Below are positions 38,011 through 45,190 of a stretch of 64,000 nucleotides of DNA, piece after piece (the stretch's first letter is position 1; every line of letters starts with the position of its first letter). Both the position numbers and the translations under genes were made by a program. The DNA is taken from assembly GCA_023229785.1 (NCBI GenBank), contig JALNYV010000004.1:28593-92592 (forward strand), written 5' to 3'. The DNA comes from Candidatus Dojkabacteria bacterium. GTDB lineage: Bacteria > Patescibacteria > Dojkabacteria > SC72. A model generated the notes under the pieces. The model ran no database searches and was not told the origin of the DNA. It saw only the letters and a program-made list of their open reading frames with translations.

Positions 38011-38199
38011 TTAATTCATCTCCTCTTCATAATGCTTTTCGCAGTAGAAGTCATTAAAGTCTCCCTCCCACTCATCATTCTTTTTAAAGTTTCCTGTTGG
38101 AGTTATATCATACAAAACATTTACATTTTGTAGATTATATACTGCTGGCTTGTTGCATTTATCGCATTTATGATCGTGTGCTATTAATTTTACCATCAT
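38011..38199 (-). CDS. zinc-binding miniprotein
   Basis: 62 aa. HDHKCDKCNKPAVYNL near the start and DFYCEKHYEEE at the end give a CxxC...CxxH site. An ATG one codon in is an alternative start. Confidence 0.55.
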   Translation of the reverse strand: MMVKLIAHDHKCDKCNKPAVYNLQNVNVLYDITPTGNFKKNDEWEGDFNDFYCEKHYEEEMN

Positions 38200-38217
38200 A
38201 AGTTTGTTGATTAATGA

Positions 38218-38403
38218 TCAAGAATAATTATAATCTTCGTCTTCTTGGATGTATCCGCTAGGCCAGATAATAGGATTGCCTAGTTCATCTATAGCAACCT
38301 CGTGAATATTATTGAAGTTGTTTCCTTCTTCGTCACTAGCCATGATTATGGTTTTGTTTGATGGTAGTCCTTTGAGGGCTGCGCGTAATTCTTTGACAAG
38401 CAT
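38218..38403 (-). CDS. conserved phage miniprotein
   Basis: 61 aa. MLVKELRAALKGLPSNKTIIMASDEEGN resembles short phage proteins that start L-x-x-x-L...P.d..v.....eG. Acidic C-terminus. Function unknown. Confidence 0.55.
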   Translation of the reverse strand: MLVKELRAALKGLPSNKTIIMASDEEGNNFNNIHEVAIDELGNPIIWPSGYIQEDEDYNYS

Positions 38404-38414
38404 AAGTTTGTTGA

Positions 38415-38651
38415 TTAATGATTAAGGCAAGGACAATTCTCGAAATGACCATGGATAAAGCGTCCTTTACCGCGGTCATCACAACAAATGCACTTTTTTA
38501 TTTTTAAGTTATCAGCTAAGAACGTTTCTGCTGTAGCATTATTATTGTCTAACATTTTCCAGAATGATTCTAATGCTTCTTCTTTAGTGTCAGCATAGAA
38601 CTCAAAAGTTTTAGTTGTAATAGTGACAGAAAATTTCTTTAAAAATTTCAT
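38415..38651 (-). CDS. hypothetical protein with C-terminal metal knuckle
   Basis: 78 aa. An alpha/beta start (FEFYADTKEEALESFWKML) and a cysteine/histidine end (KKCICCDDRGKGRFIHGH...CPCLNH). Confidence 0.55.
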   Translation of the reverse strand: MKFLKKFSVTITTKTFEFYADTKEEALESFWKMLDNNNATAETFLADNLKIKKCICCDDRGKGRFIHGHFENCPCLNH

Positions 38652-38678
38652 ATAAGGGTATTAATAATTAAAAACACG

Positions 38679-38705
38679 GCCGAGTCACTACAAAGATGGC
38701 TCGGC
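38679..38705 (-). terminator. terminator
   Basis: GCCGAG/CTCGGC-based hairpin followed on the minus strand by GTGTTTTTAATT, downstream of the gene at 38718. Confidence 0.65.
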
Positions 38706-38717
38706 TAATGTTGATTG

Positions 38718-38924
38718 TCACTCAGCGTAAGCGGATTGACACCACAATGGCGGAAGAGGTGGTTCTTCTGGTGGTGGCAGAAGGTTAGTAATGATTTCTT
38801 CGGGGATAGGTGTTTCTTGAGCGTTCTTGGGAAGTTCCGCGAAGCATGCACGATGGAATGATAGTCCCATGTAGAATACTGTTGGCTCCCAGTCAATCGT
38901 TTCAAAGCATGCGTGACATAGCAT
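38718..38924 (-). CDS. LIM-like zinc-knuckle protein
   Basis: 68 aa. MLCHACFETIDWEP and LSFHRACFAEL form a CxxC...HxxC half-LIM site similar to the gene at 9340; a proline-rich tail (PPPEEPPLPPLW) follows. I start at 38924 behind GGAGG. Confidence 0.6.
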   Translation of the reverse strand: MLCHACFETIDWEPTVFYMGLSFHRACFAELPKNAQETPIPEEIITNLLPPPEEPPLPPLWCQSAYAE

Positions 38925-38981
38925 AAGATCCCTCCGTGTTAATTGCTTATAACTGCCCCCATAAAGAGGCAGATAAAGCAA

Positions 38982-39398
38982 TTATTTCTTTTCTTCTGTG
39001 ATGACTTCTTTAGCCATCTCTACCAATGCTGGTTTGTTAGCGTTGAATAGAACTGCATTAAGAGCTGATTGACCTTCTGGTGTGAGTTCCAAATCTCCGT
39101 TGATAAATCCTGCTTTTTTAAGAATTTGTGTGTCTTTATCAACTAAGACTTTGAACATAGCTGTGAGTTTTGACATGGTGTTTCCTTTTGAGTCTGTAGA
39201 CTCGATTAATTGTATTTCGCGTTCATGTGTACCCCATCCACCTTTGTGTATTTCACAAATAGAACCTTGGGGATAACGATCGAGAAATATTTCCGTACCA
39301 TGGATACATGTGATAGTAAATATTTCTTCTGTAGCACCGCATGGTGCTAAACCTTTAAATTCTAGTTTGTATTTAACTCTATCTCCTGCTTTAAACAT
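38982..39398 (-). CDS. hypothetical two-part protein
   Basis: 138 aa. The N-terminal half (AGDRVKYKLEF...IFLDRYPQG) looks like a small beta barrel; the C-terminal half starts at an internal Met (MSKLTAMFKVLVDKDTQ) and is helical. AAAGGAG site. A second, shorter product from the internal start is possible. Confidence 0.55.
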   Translation of the reverse strand: MFKAGDRVKYKLEFKGLAPCGATEEIFTITCIHGTEIFLDRYPQGSICEIHKGGWGTHEREIQLIESTDSKGNTMSKLTAMFKVLVDKDTQILKKAGFINGDLELTPEGQSALNAVLFNANKPALVEMAKEVITEEKK

Positions 39399-39420
39399 AA
39401 TTTCTCCTTTCGACCTTTAA

Positions 39421-39582
39421 TTATTTAAATGGTTCATATAGTAATTTGGCTTGTTGAATAAATTGGAATAAAATTCTTTTAGCTTGTGCTTTTTTAAAGG
39501 CTTTTTTAGTTCCAGTTTTAAACCAAGCATAATCTAACAAAGCTTCGATTTCTTTTGTTTTTAAGACTTTTAGATTTATCAT
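39421..39582 (-). CDS. hypothetical basic miniprotein
   Basis: 53 aa, MINLKVLKTKEIEALLDYAW then a lysine-rich helix. No family recognised. Confidence 0.45.
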   Translation of the reverse strand: MINLKVLKTKEIEALLDYAWFKTGTKKAFKKAQAKRILFQFIQQAKLLYEPFK

Positions 39583-39591
39583 TGTAGTCAA

Positions 39592-39954
39592 TTAATGCTT
39601 CTTGTTTTTCCATTGAAATATATATCCTTTTGAGTATTTATTCAATGTAGTAAGCATGTGTAGATGCTTAGTAGGCCATAAGAATTCACCGCAATTTATT
39701 CCTAGAGCACTTAGTACTGTTATTAATGTTTCGTCACGGAATGGAGTTAGTCTGGAGATTGTATAGTCTTTTAGTTTTAGTATAGTTGTTAGTTCTTCCG
39801 CAAGTTCGTTAAGATTGACTTCTCCATCGATTGTAACTGAATTGAATTTGTTTGGATCGCAGTCTCCGATGTAAACGTGATTGTCTTCAGCTCGTGCTAG
39901 CCAAGCGACCATGCGAGCTTTTATTTTATCAAGTACTTGTTCTTTGTTTGTCAT
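39592..39954 (-). CDS. hypothetical protein
   Basis: 120 aa, helical with VAWLARAEDNHVYIGDCDP and FLWPTKHLHMLTTLNKYSKGY. Overlaps the next gene by 4 nt. No family recognised. Confidence 0.55.
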   Translation of the reverse strand: MTNKEQVLDKIKARMVAWLARAEDNHVYIGDCDPNKFNSVTIDGEVNLNELAEELTTILKLKDYTISRLTPFRDETLITVLSALGINCGEFLWPTKHLHMLTTLNKYSKGYIFQWKNKKH

Positions 39955-40169
39955 ACGTCATTGTTCCTTTCAAATTCTTTTTCATTGAAGTGTAGTTTGA
40001 AGTATCCATCAATGTGATCAATGGCGATGCGTCCACCACGTTTAGGGTAAAGTACGATAACATCAAGGGAATGTTGGTCTTGGTCGAATTGTAAAGCGCC
40101 TTCTTTCTTGAGTATGGTGAAGCCTGAGTCGTGTTTTCTACGGGTGGCTTTAAATTTAATTGTAGCCAT
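39951..40169 (-). CDS. hypothetical protein
   Basis: 72 aa, strand-rich and basic (MATIKFKATRRKHDSGF...GRIAIDHIDGYFKLHF). I start at 40169. No family recognised. Confidence 0.5.
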   Translation of the reverse strand: MATIKFKATRRKHDSGFTILKKEGALQFDQDQHSLDVIVLYPKRGGRIAIDHIDGYFKLHFNEKEFERNNDV

Positions 40170-40202
40170 AGATGTAAGTTTCCGCAATTAATGATTGTAG
40201 AT

Positions 40203-40232
40203 AAAAAAGAGGCTATATCAAAAGATATGCCT
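40203..40232 (-). terminator. terminator
   Basis: AAAGAGGC...GCCTCTTT hairpin with a T run on the minus strand, downstream of the gene at 40241. Confidence 0.75.
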
Positions 40233-40240
40233 CTTTCTGT

Positions 40241-40453
40241 TTAACTCTTGGGCTTGACGTTAACATTTGTAACGCCATGCTCAGTGAGTTTCTGGAGTGC
40301 GATAGGATCGCGTCCAAATGCAAAGCTTCTACGGCTATCGATTTTCACGAAGCTGTATGGTTTCCCTGCATTTTGTCCAGTTTTTGCGACTCCGTTTACA
40401 ATAACCAAATCGGACATTGGAATTGTAACAGTGCCATTATCGTTAATCTGCAT
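40241..40453 (-). CDS. hypothetical protein, possible ssDNA-binding-like barrel
   Basis: 70 aa, MQINDNGTVTIPMSDLVIVNG and KPYSFVKIDSRRSFAFGRD. Strand-rich; its own terminator suggests a well-expressed gene. The barrel guess is from strand pattern only. Confidence 0.5.
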   Translation of the reverse strand: MQINDNGTVTIPMSDLVIVNGVAKTGQNAGKPYSFVKIDSRRSFAFGRDPIALQKLTEHGVTNVNVKPKS

Positions 40454-40511
40454 AGATTAACTCCTTTCCCTGTGACGGGTTAATAATTATTCATAAATAA
40501 GGTATTAATAA

Positions 40512-40700
40512 TTATTCTACTTCTTCTACTTCATAATCATCAACCTTTACGTTGTCACGAGCGCCAATGATGCCCTTTTCGTAAAGTGTTTCATTTAAGT
40601 CTTCCATCATTTCATCAGCTTTTTCGTTCGCTTCTTCGTCATCTTTGGCGTTGAATTTTAATCCTCTGATATGAATGCATTGAATTTCATATTTTGCCAT
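40512..40700 (-). CDS. acidic miniprotein
   Basis: 62 aa, MAKYEIQCIHIRGLKFNAKD followed by a very acidic region. I start at 40700. No family recognised. Confidence 0.5.
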   Translation of the reverse strand: MAKYEIQCIHIRGLKFNAKDDEEANEKADEMMEDLNETLYEKGIIGARDNVKVDDYEVEEVE

Positions 40701-40779
40701 ATGATTAAATCTAATAGTGATTAATGTTTCAATTACACAAAAGAAAAAACAATAGGGCAATGCGTCTCGCACGCCCTTG

Positions 40780-40952
40780 ATTGTTTATTACGACCATTTC
40801 TTTGGTGTCCTGTGAAATGGCGAAAGGTCAGGTTATAGCCGCTTTAAGCGACGTTTTACTCACTAGTTTGACACGTTTATGGGCAGTAGCCCGAAACGAG
40901 GGATGTATCTCGTCTACAGGTTAACGTGTTTGACACGGCAAAAGTGACGCAC
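40780..40952. ncRNA. structured leader or RNA candidate
   Basis: TTTGACACG occurs twice (about 40868 and 40930), and helices CCGAAACGAGGG/..., ACGTTTAT...TTAACGTG and GCCGCTTTAAGCGAC can form. No gene. The G+C content is higher than in flanking genes. Confidence 0.3.
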
Positions 40953-41180
40953 TTAGCGTCGCAACAATGAGATACGTAGCAGTTTTAAGGCTGCCTCGTA
41001 TAATTCAGTAAGATGGTTATCCACTGTCTCGCAGAAGGCTTCGACAGTGCCACGAACTGATGCATTGTTGAGGTAATCCTCTACCGTGTATTTTGATAAG
41101 ACCTTATGTTTGCTCTCTCGCAAGTGGTCTTGAAGCTTGCGAACAACGTATTCAAACAATCCTGTTATGTGGTCAGGCAT
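40953..41180 (-). CDS. hypothetical helical protein
   Basis: 75 aa, MPDHITGLFEYVVRKLQDHL...TVDNHLTELYEAALKLL. The G+C content is slightly higher than in neighbouring genes. Overlaps the next gene by 16 nt. No family recognised. Confidence 0.5.
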   Translation of the reverse strand: MPDHITGLFEYVVRKLQDHLRESKHKVLSKYTVEDYLNNASVRGTVEAFCETVDNHLTELYEAALKLLRISLLRR

Positions 41181-41335
41181 GTTTGTTCCCTTTCGAATAG
41201 CGACTGATGACGAAGGTCAAGAGGACGCTTTAATTGTTGCTTATTAGCACGTAATTTATTGGCTGTCTCAAATGCTTCGCGTAGCTTTTTCAGGTCATCT
41301 GTTACTACTGTACACACAAACTTTTGTTTTAACAT
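41165..41335 (-). CDS. hypothetical basic miniprotein
   Basis: 56 aa from the ATG at 41335 (MLKQKFVCTVVTDDLKKL); a GTG seven codons upstream is an alternative. First gene of the minus-strand block. Confidence 0.45.
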   Translation of the reverse strand: MLKQKFVCTVVTDDLKKLREAFETANKLRANKQQLKRPLDLRHQSLFEREQTCLTT

Positions 41336-41545
41336 AAATTTTATATTTCTTTCCACTTGCTTATTACACTAAAGCAAGTATAATAAATAAATTATTCATA
41401 ACAAAGGTATTAATCTTTGGGGGGGAGGGGAGTGGTTTGGATGTGGGAGGTGAGATGTATTAAGATACTATATGGGGGGAGTCCCTTCCCACACAAACCA
41501 CCTTTTTCTCAATACTTTCTAACTCAATTATTTTCGTACTTAGCG

Positions 41546-41621
41546 CTTACCACCCTTTTCACATCGCTTACCACCCTTTTCTATGAGCATACCACCCTAT
41601 TTTTAACGATTGACCACCTTT
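41546..41621 (+). repeat. four 21-bp-spaced iterons
   Basis: CTTACCACCCTTTT begins at 41546 and 41567, CATACCACCCTATTTT at 41588 and TTGACCACCTTT at about 41610. The period is 21 bp, two helical turns, so all copies face the same side of DNA. The last copy overlaps the -35 box of a promoter. Confidence 0.75.
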
Positions 41622-41638
41622 AAAATTTATGATATAAT
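41610..41638 (+). promoter_or_regulatory. iteron-controlled promoter
   Basis: TTGACC 41610-41615, 17-bp spacer, TATAAT 41633-41638, directly downstream of the iteron array. Confidence 0.7.
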
Positions 41639-41644
41639 CCCAAC

Positions 41645-41716
41645 TAGACACAATCCAGTGTCAAAGTTTTGAAAAGGGTTAGAGTAGCAGAGAGCCACGA
41701 GTTGTGGCTTTTTGCT
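41645..41716 (+). ncRNA. small RNA candidate with own promoter and terminator
   Basis: About 72 nt: hairpin GACAC-aatcca-GTGTC, an unpaired purine-rich stretch, then terminator AGCCAC-gagtt-GTGGCT with TTTTTGCTTT. No open frame inside. Confidence 0.55.
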
Positions 41717-41721
41717 TTATA

Positions 41722-41750
41722 TTGACACTTGTTAAGTTATTCGTTATAAT
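41722..41750 (+). promoter_or_regulatory. perfect sigma70 promoter
   Basis: TTGACA 41722-41727, 17-bp spacer, TATAAT 41745-41750, in front of the methyltransferase gene at 41784. Confidence 0.75.
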
Positions 41751-41783
41751 TTATGCGTAATATTAATAGCATTAAATACAATT

Positions 41784-42422
41784 ATGAAAACACAAGAAGT
41801 TTGGCTTAATTTAGGGTGTGGTGTGGTTTTGGCTCCGCCACCATTCATTAATATCGATAAATATTTAAAGTTTAAAGATTTAAAAGCTGGCAAGGGAGTC
41901 TATAAAAATGCTCATGTTCCGAAAGGTGCGAAGTTTCTTAATGCAGATATCATTAAGCTTCCATTCCCAGATAATCACGCGGATTACATTGAGAGCTTGG
42001 ATGTAGTGGAACATATACCGTTTCATAAAGTGGGCAATGCGTTCGCTGAGATGTACAGAGTGCTTAAACCTGGAGGGAAGTTAGGCTTAATGACTCCGAA
42101 TTTTGATCTTGTAGCCAAGCAGTGGATTGATACAATTGCAGGGAAACCTATTGATAGCGAAGAAATGGTGCGTAAATATTTTGATGTAATGGAGATTATT
42201 TATGGGAATCAGGCGCATGATGGCGAGTTTCATTGCACACCATTCAATCCGTATTTTATTGGAAATATTTTAATGGGTGTTGGATTTAAAGCAGAAAACA
42301 TTAAAGTTAATATGTTTCCAAGAGGGTGCAAGGTTTGGCCACCAATTAAAGGACGTAATATAAAGGATTATCAAGGTAGGGTTTTCGGTATTGATGAGAT
42401 GTGGGTTGAAGCGATAAAGTAA
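41784..42422 (+). CDS. class I SAM-dependent methyltransferase
   Basis: 212 aa. VWLNLGCGVVLAPPPFINIDKY is motif I, ADIIKLPFPDNHADYIESLDVVEHI the acidic and post-II region, and EMYRVLKPGGKLGLMTPN post-III, all of the Methyltransf_11 type. Substrate unknown; relatives often act on sugars or lipids. The mRNA leader has no Shine-Dalgarno site. Confidence 0.85.
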   Translation: MKTQEVWLNLGCGVVLAPPPFINIDKYLKFKDLKAGKGVYKNAHVPKGAKFLNADIIKLPFPDNHADYIESLDVVEHIPFHKVGNAFAEMYRVLKPGGKLGLMTPNFDLVAKQWIDTIAGKPIDSEEMVRKYFDVMEIIYGNQAHDGEFHCTPFNPYFIGNILMGVGFKAENIKVNMFPRGCKVWPPIKGRNIKDYQGRVFGIDEMWVEAIK

Positions 42423-42435
42423 CTTGTGATATAAT
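42406..42435 (+). promoter_or_regulatory. promoter with ACTTGTG-type extended -10
   Basis: TTGAAG 42406-42411, 18-bp spacer, TATAAT 42430-42435. The leader that follows folds as CCAGG/CCTGG enclosing CCCCTT/AAGGGG (42456-42495) before the ribosome site GAAAGGA. Confidence 0.55.
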
Positions 42436-42513
42436 ATTTTTAATAATTAATTCCAGGTTAGAAAGTCCCCTTGTATAAGGGGTATGAAATCCTGGACGAA
42501 AGGACTTTGTAAA

Positions 42514-43269
42514 ATGCAAAGTAGTAATTTTGAGCTTGACGTTTTAGTCCATGGCTCATCTGCACGTACCTACCAGCACGAGGGGCGTGTTTTTATTGAG
42601 GGGAAAGAAGGTTCGGAGTTTACAATCCGAATCAAAAATAATACCCACCGTAGAGTGCTAGCCGTTTTAACTGTCGACGGTTTAAGTGTAATTGACGGCA
42701 AAGAGGGTTCATTCACCTCAGGGGGCTATATAATCGATCCGTTCGGATCTGTAAAAGTCCCTGGTTGGCGTTTAAACAACGAGGAAGTGGCTTCCTTTGA
42801 GTTTACGTCTCCGAACAAGGCTTATGCGTCTAAACAGGGCAGCGGAGGCAATTTAGGCGTTATAGGGTGTGCTTTATATTATGAAGAGTATAAGAGTCTG
42901 CCATGGTCAACAGTAACCACGACAGATAATGATAGGTTCTATACTCTAAATCCATCATTACGTGATGTCGATACTTCCCCATCAATGTATATGAATGCTT
43001 CTCAATCATCTTCAAACACATCTTTAAGATTAGATTCTGTGCAAAATTCTTTAGGTACAAAATTTGGAGATAAAGCTGTTCATAAAATTCGTGATGAATT
43101 TTTTCAACGTTCTACTAAAGTTCCTATTGAAATATTGACAATTTACTACGATTCGAAACAAGGCTTAAAAGAACGTGGGATTGATTTGGAATGGCGTCCA
43201 ACAATTTCTCCCTCAGCTTTTCCAAAAGAAGATATTAAGTTTTGTCAGCCACCCAAAGATTGGAAATAG
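42514..43269 (+). CDS. conserved protein of unknown function
   Basis: 251 aa, beginning MQSSNFELDVLVHGSS. EGKEGSEFTIRIKNNTHRRVLAVLTVDGLSV, GGYIIDPFGSVKVPGWRLN and GNLGVIGCALYYEE are strongly patterned strands of a conserved beta-rich family I have met in diverse bacteria and phages, including CPR genomes. No catalytic motif is evident. The C-terminal third is helical. A surface or virion role is possible. The start at 42514 follows GAAAGGA; an upstream ATG lies inside the leader hairpin. Confidence 0.65.
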   Translation: MQSSNFELDVLVHGSSARTYQHEGRVFIEGKEGSEFTIRIKNNTHRRVLAVLTVDGLSVIDGKEGSFTSGGYIIDPFGSVKVPGWRLNNEEVASFEFTSPNKAYASKQGSGGNLGVIGCALYYEEYKSLPWSTVTTTDNDRFYTLNPSLRDVDTSPSMYMNASQSSSNTSLRLDSVQNSLGTKFGDKAVHKIRDEFFQRSTKVPIEILTIYYDSKQGLKERGIDLEWRPTISPSAFPKEDIKFCQPPKDWK

Positions 43270-43280
43270 TATATAAAGTT

Positions 43281-43307
43281 AAAACCCCCATAATAGGGGG
43301 TTTTTCT
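43281..43307 (+). terminator. rho-independent terminator
   Basis: CCCCC-ataata-GGGGG flanked by A and T runs. Confidence 0.85.
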
Positions 43308-43499
43308 TTGTATGGGACTTAAGTTCCATTGTCCCAAGTAGGGAACGGGCTGTTCCCGTATAAAGTATGACCAATTCGAATTAGGAACATATCTCGAATA
43401 ATTTTATTGTAACACAAGTCATGCTCCTCGAGTATAGACAAACTTGTTTACTCGTGGTTTTTTATTTGGTATACTTATAATAAGTTATTTAAATAATAA

Positions 43500-43735
43500 C
43501 TTGTTTCATTTATGTGTTAGGCTATTTGAAACGTGTTGAGAGCTCTTTAAAAACGTATATAAAGAATTAACTGACCAGCTTAATAGGAGGCCTCTGCTCT
43601 CAATCTTTGATTGAGGCGTTGTCCTATCCCTTGACACAAGTGGGGTCTTTGACCTCTCTCGGAATTCATCTGTAGACTTGGGTTGAGGGCGGAGGAGATG
43701 ATAAGCAACGTCAGATAAGAGGTTATTTACGAAGT
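43500..43735. ncRNA. structured RNA or leader candidate
   Basis: A TATAAT box lies at 43476-43481. Downstream, CTCAATC-ttt-GATTGAG (43599-43615), GAGGCCTC (43587-43594) and GAGAGCTC can fold, and the stretch ends in a purine-rich GGGCGGAGGAGATG region before the lysin gene. No convincing gene. Confidence 0.35.
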
Positions 43736-43743
43736 ATTTAACT

Positions 43744-44142
43744 TTGATTGTGGTTTTATTTATACTATTAAATCCTTCAGATTTAATAAGCAAAGAATAT
43801 TACGCTCCACAATCACAACTGTTCTCACTAAAACCTGCTGAGGTGTACGTAGAAAAAATCGTACCCGCAGATTGCTCGTGTGTCGAATACGCTAAAGCCA
43901 AATCAGGTATAAATATTGGACGCTCAATTAAAGTTGCAAAAAATCATCCGATTAATTCAGCAACTCCAATTGAAGGAGCGATAGGTGTTATAGGAACAGG
44001 TCAAGCAGGACATTTGTTTGTAGTTACCGCAATTAAAGGAGACATGATTGAGATAAATGAATCTAATTATGAACCCTGTAAGATAACTACACGCTTAATT
44101 CCTATCAATGCTGAGTATATAAAAGGATATTATTACGAGTAA
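43744..44142 (+). CDS. CHAP-like peptidoglycan hydrolase
   Basis: About 132 aa with a TTG (43744) or GTG (43750) start. A hydrophobic N-terminus is followed by DCSCVEYAKAKSG (catalytic Cys), GAIGVIGTGQAGHLFVV (His) and INESNYEP (Asn/polar), the order of CHAP amidase/endopeptidase domains. It would cut cell-wall peptides as an endolysin or exported lysin. Confidence 0.75.
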   Translation: MIVVLFILLNPSDLISKEYYAPQSQLFSLKPAEVYVEKIVPADCSCVEYAKAKSGINIGRSIKVAKNHPINSATPIEGAIGVIGTGQAGHLFVVTAIKGDMIEINESNYEPCKITTRLIPINAEYIKGYYYE

Positions 44143-44175
44143 AGATTGATTATAATAAATTAAATTTTGTACATT

Positions 44176-44212
44176 AGCTCCCTCATTTTTAGTGAGGGAG
44201 CTTTTAAATTTT
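44176..44212 (+). terminator. rho-independent terminator
   Basis: AGCTCCCTCA (44176-44185) pairs with TGAGGGAGCT (44193-44202), followed by TTTAAATTTT. Confidence 0.85.
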
Positions 44213-44216
44213 AAGT

Positions 44217-44230
44217 ACTTGTTATATAAT
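44217..44230 (+). promoter_or_regulatory. ACTTGTTATATAAT extended -10 promoter
   Basis: TATAAT 44225-44230 behind ACTTGTTA, heading the structural-gene block that starts at 44264; no good -35 box. Confidence 0.45.
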
Positions 44231-44263
44231 TTAAGTAACTTGACAAATTAATCGATTTTCATT

Positions 44264-44707
44264 ATGGCAATTACAAAGATGGGTAATAATTGGCTACAGA
44301 ACTTTCTAAAAAAGCTTAGGGATACTAAAGATAAGCTCACTTCGGTTAAAAATCAGCGTGATGTACAAGTTTTTACTCCCCCAGTAACTATTCCTGAGTC
44401 TGTTTTGCCACAACCAAAGCCAGAACCACAGAGGGATATTCAGTTGAATACTACTAGAGTACCAAACCCTTCCTTAATTCCTGTCTATCCAATGCAAATG
44501 CCCGCAAGCAGACCACATCAAATTCCAACACATCCACAACTTTATGATAGTGAAACTGGAGGAGCTTTAGATCCTAATGAACCTGCCAACATTCCACTTC
44601 CATTAAGACACGATCCAAATTTTTGGGTAAAAACACCAGTTTCAACGCAGAAATTACCTGTTCAACGTAAGCGCCAAATAATTAAATCAAGAATTAATAA
44701 GATTTAA
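44264..44707 (+). CDS. hypothetical proline-rich protein
   Basis: 147 aa. A basic helix at the start (WLQNFLKKLRDTKDKL), a proline-rich middle (PVTIPESVLPQPKPEP, YPMQMPASRPHQIPTHP) and a basic tail. Likely a flexible virion or assembly protein. It opens the morphogenesis module. Confidence 0.55.
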   Translation: MAITKMGNNWLQNFLKKLRDTKDKLTSVKNQRDVQVFTPPVTIPESVLPQPKPEPQRDIQLNTTRVPNPSLIPVYPMQMPASRPHQIPTHPQLYDSETGGALDPNEPANIPLPLRHDPNFWVKTPVSTQKLPVQRKRQIIKSRINKI

Positions 44708-44712
44708 AAATT

Positions 44713-44913
44713 ATGGTAAAAGATAAACTTAAATTTATTGTCCGCAAATATATCTTTGCAAGATCGGCTAAAGAAGCTATTCGCTTAGATAAACAAACAC
44801 CAGTTGCTGATGTTTGGGTAGATGCTGATTGGCAAAATCAGCAAGAAAACAAGTTTGGCCCAATGGGTTTTAATATTAATATTCCAAGTAATCATAGAAA
44901 GGAGAGAAAATAA
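44713..44913 (+). CDS. conserved small protein
   Basis: 66 aa, LKFIVRKYIFARSAKEAIRLDKQTPVADVWVD, a pattern of short phage proteins (V-x-K-Y-I-x-A-x-S-A-x-E-A). Its end supplies a GAAAGGAG site to the next gene. Confidence 0.6.
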   Translation: MVKDKLKFIVRKYIFARSAKEAIRLDKQTPVADVWVDADWQNQQENKFGPMGFNINIPSNHRKERK

Positions 44914-45165
44914 ATGTCAAAATGGTCAAAATTAGCTCCCCCTGGAACTGAAGAGGAGATTAAAGCTCGTCGAAATGAATTTATGAAGAAACATAGTAAG
45001 GAAGTTTACGAAAAAGCAAATGGGAAAACAGCCATGGATGCTTTAAAGCGCGCTAATCCTGTACTGGCATTTGCAAGAGTTTTGAAGGGTGTTGACGATA
45101 AGGTTGTTGATCCAGTAATTGGTGGTATTAAGGGATTGGTTCGTAAAGTAACCCGTAAAAAATAA
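44914..45165 (+). CDS. hypothetical basic protein
   Basis: 83 aa, helical and lysine-rich (WSKLAPPGTEEEIKARRNEF...KGLVRKVTRKK). Possibly DNA- or capsid-associated. No family recognised. Confidence 0.55.
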   Translation: MSKWSKLAPPGTEEEIKARRNEFMKKHSKEVYEKANGKTAMDALKRANPVLAFARVLKGVDDKVVDPVIGGIKGLVRKVTRKK

Positions 45166-45190
45166 GGATTGTTGATGATTTATATAATTT

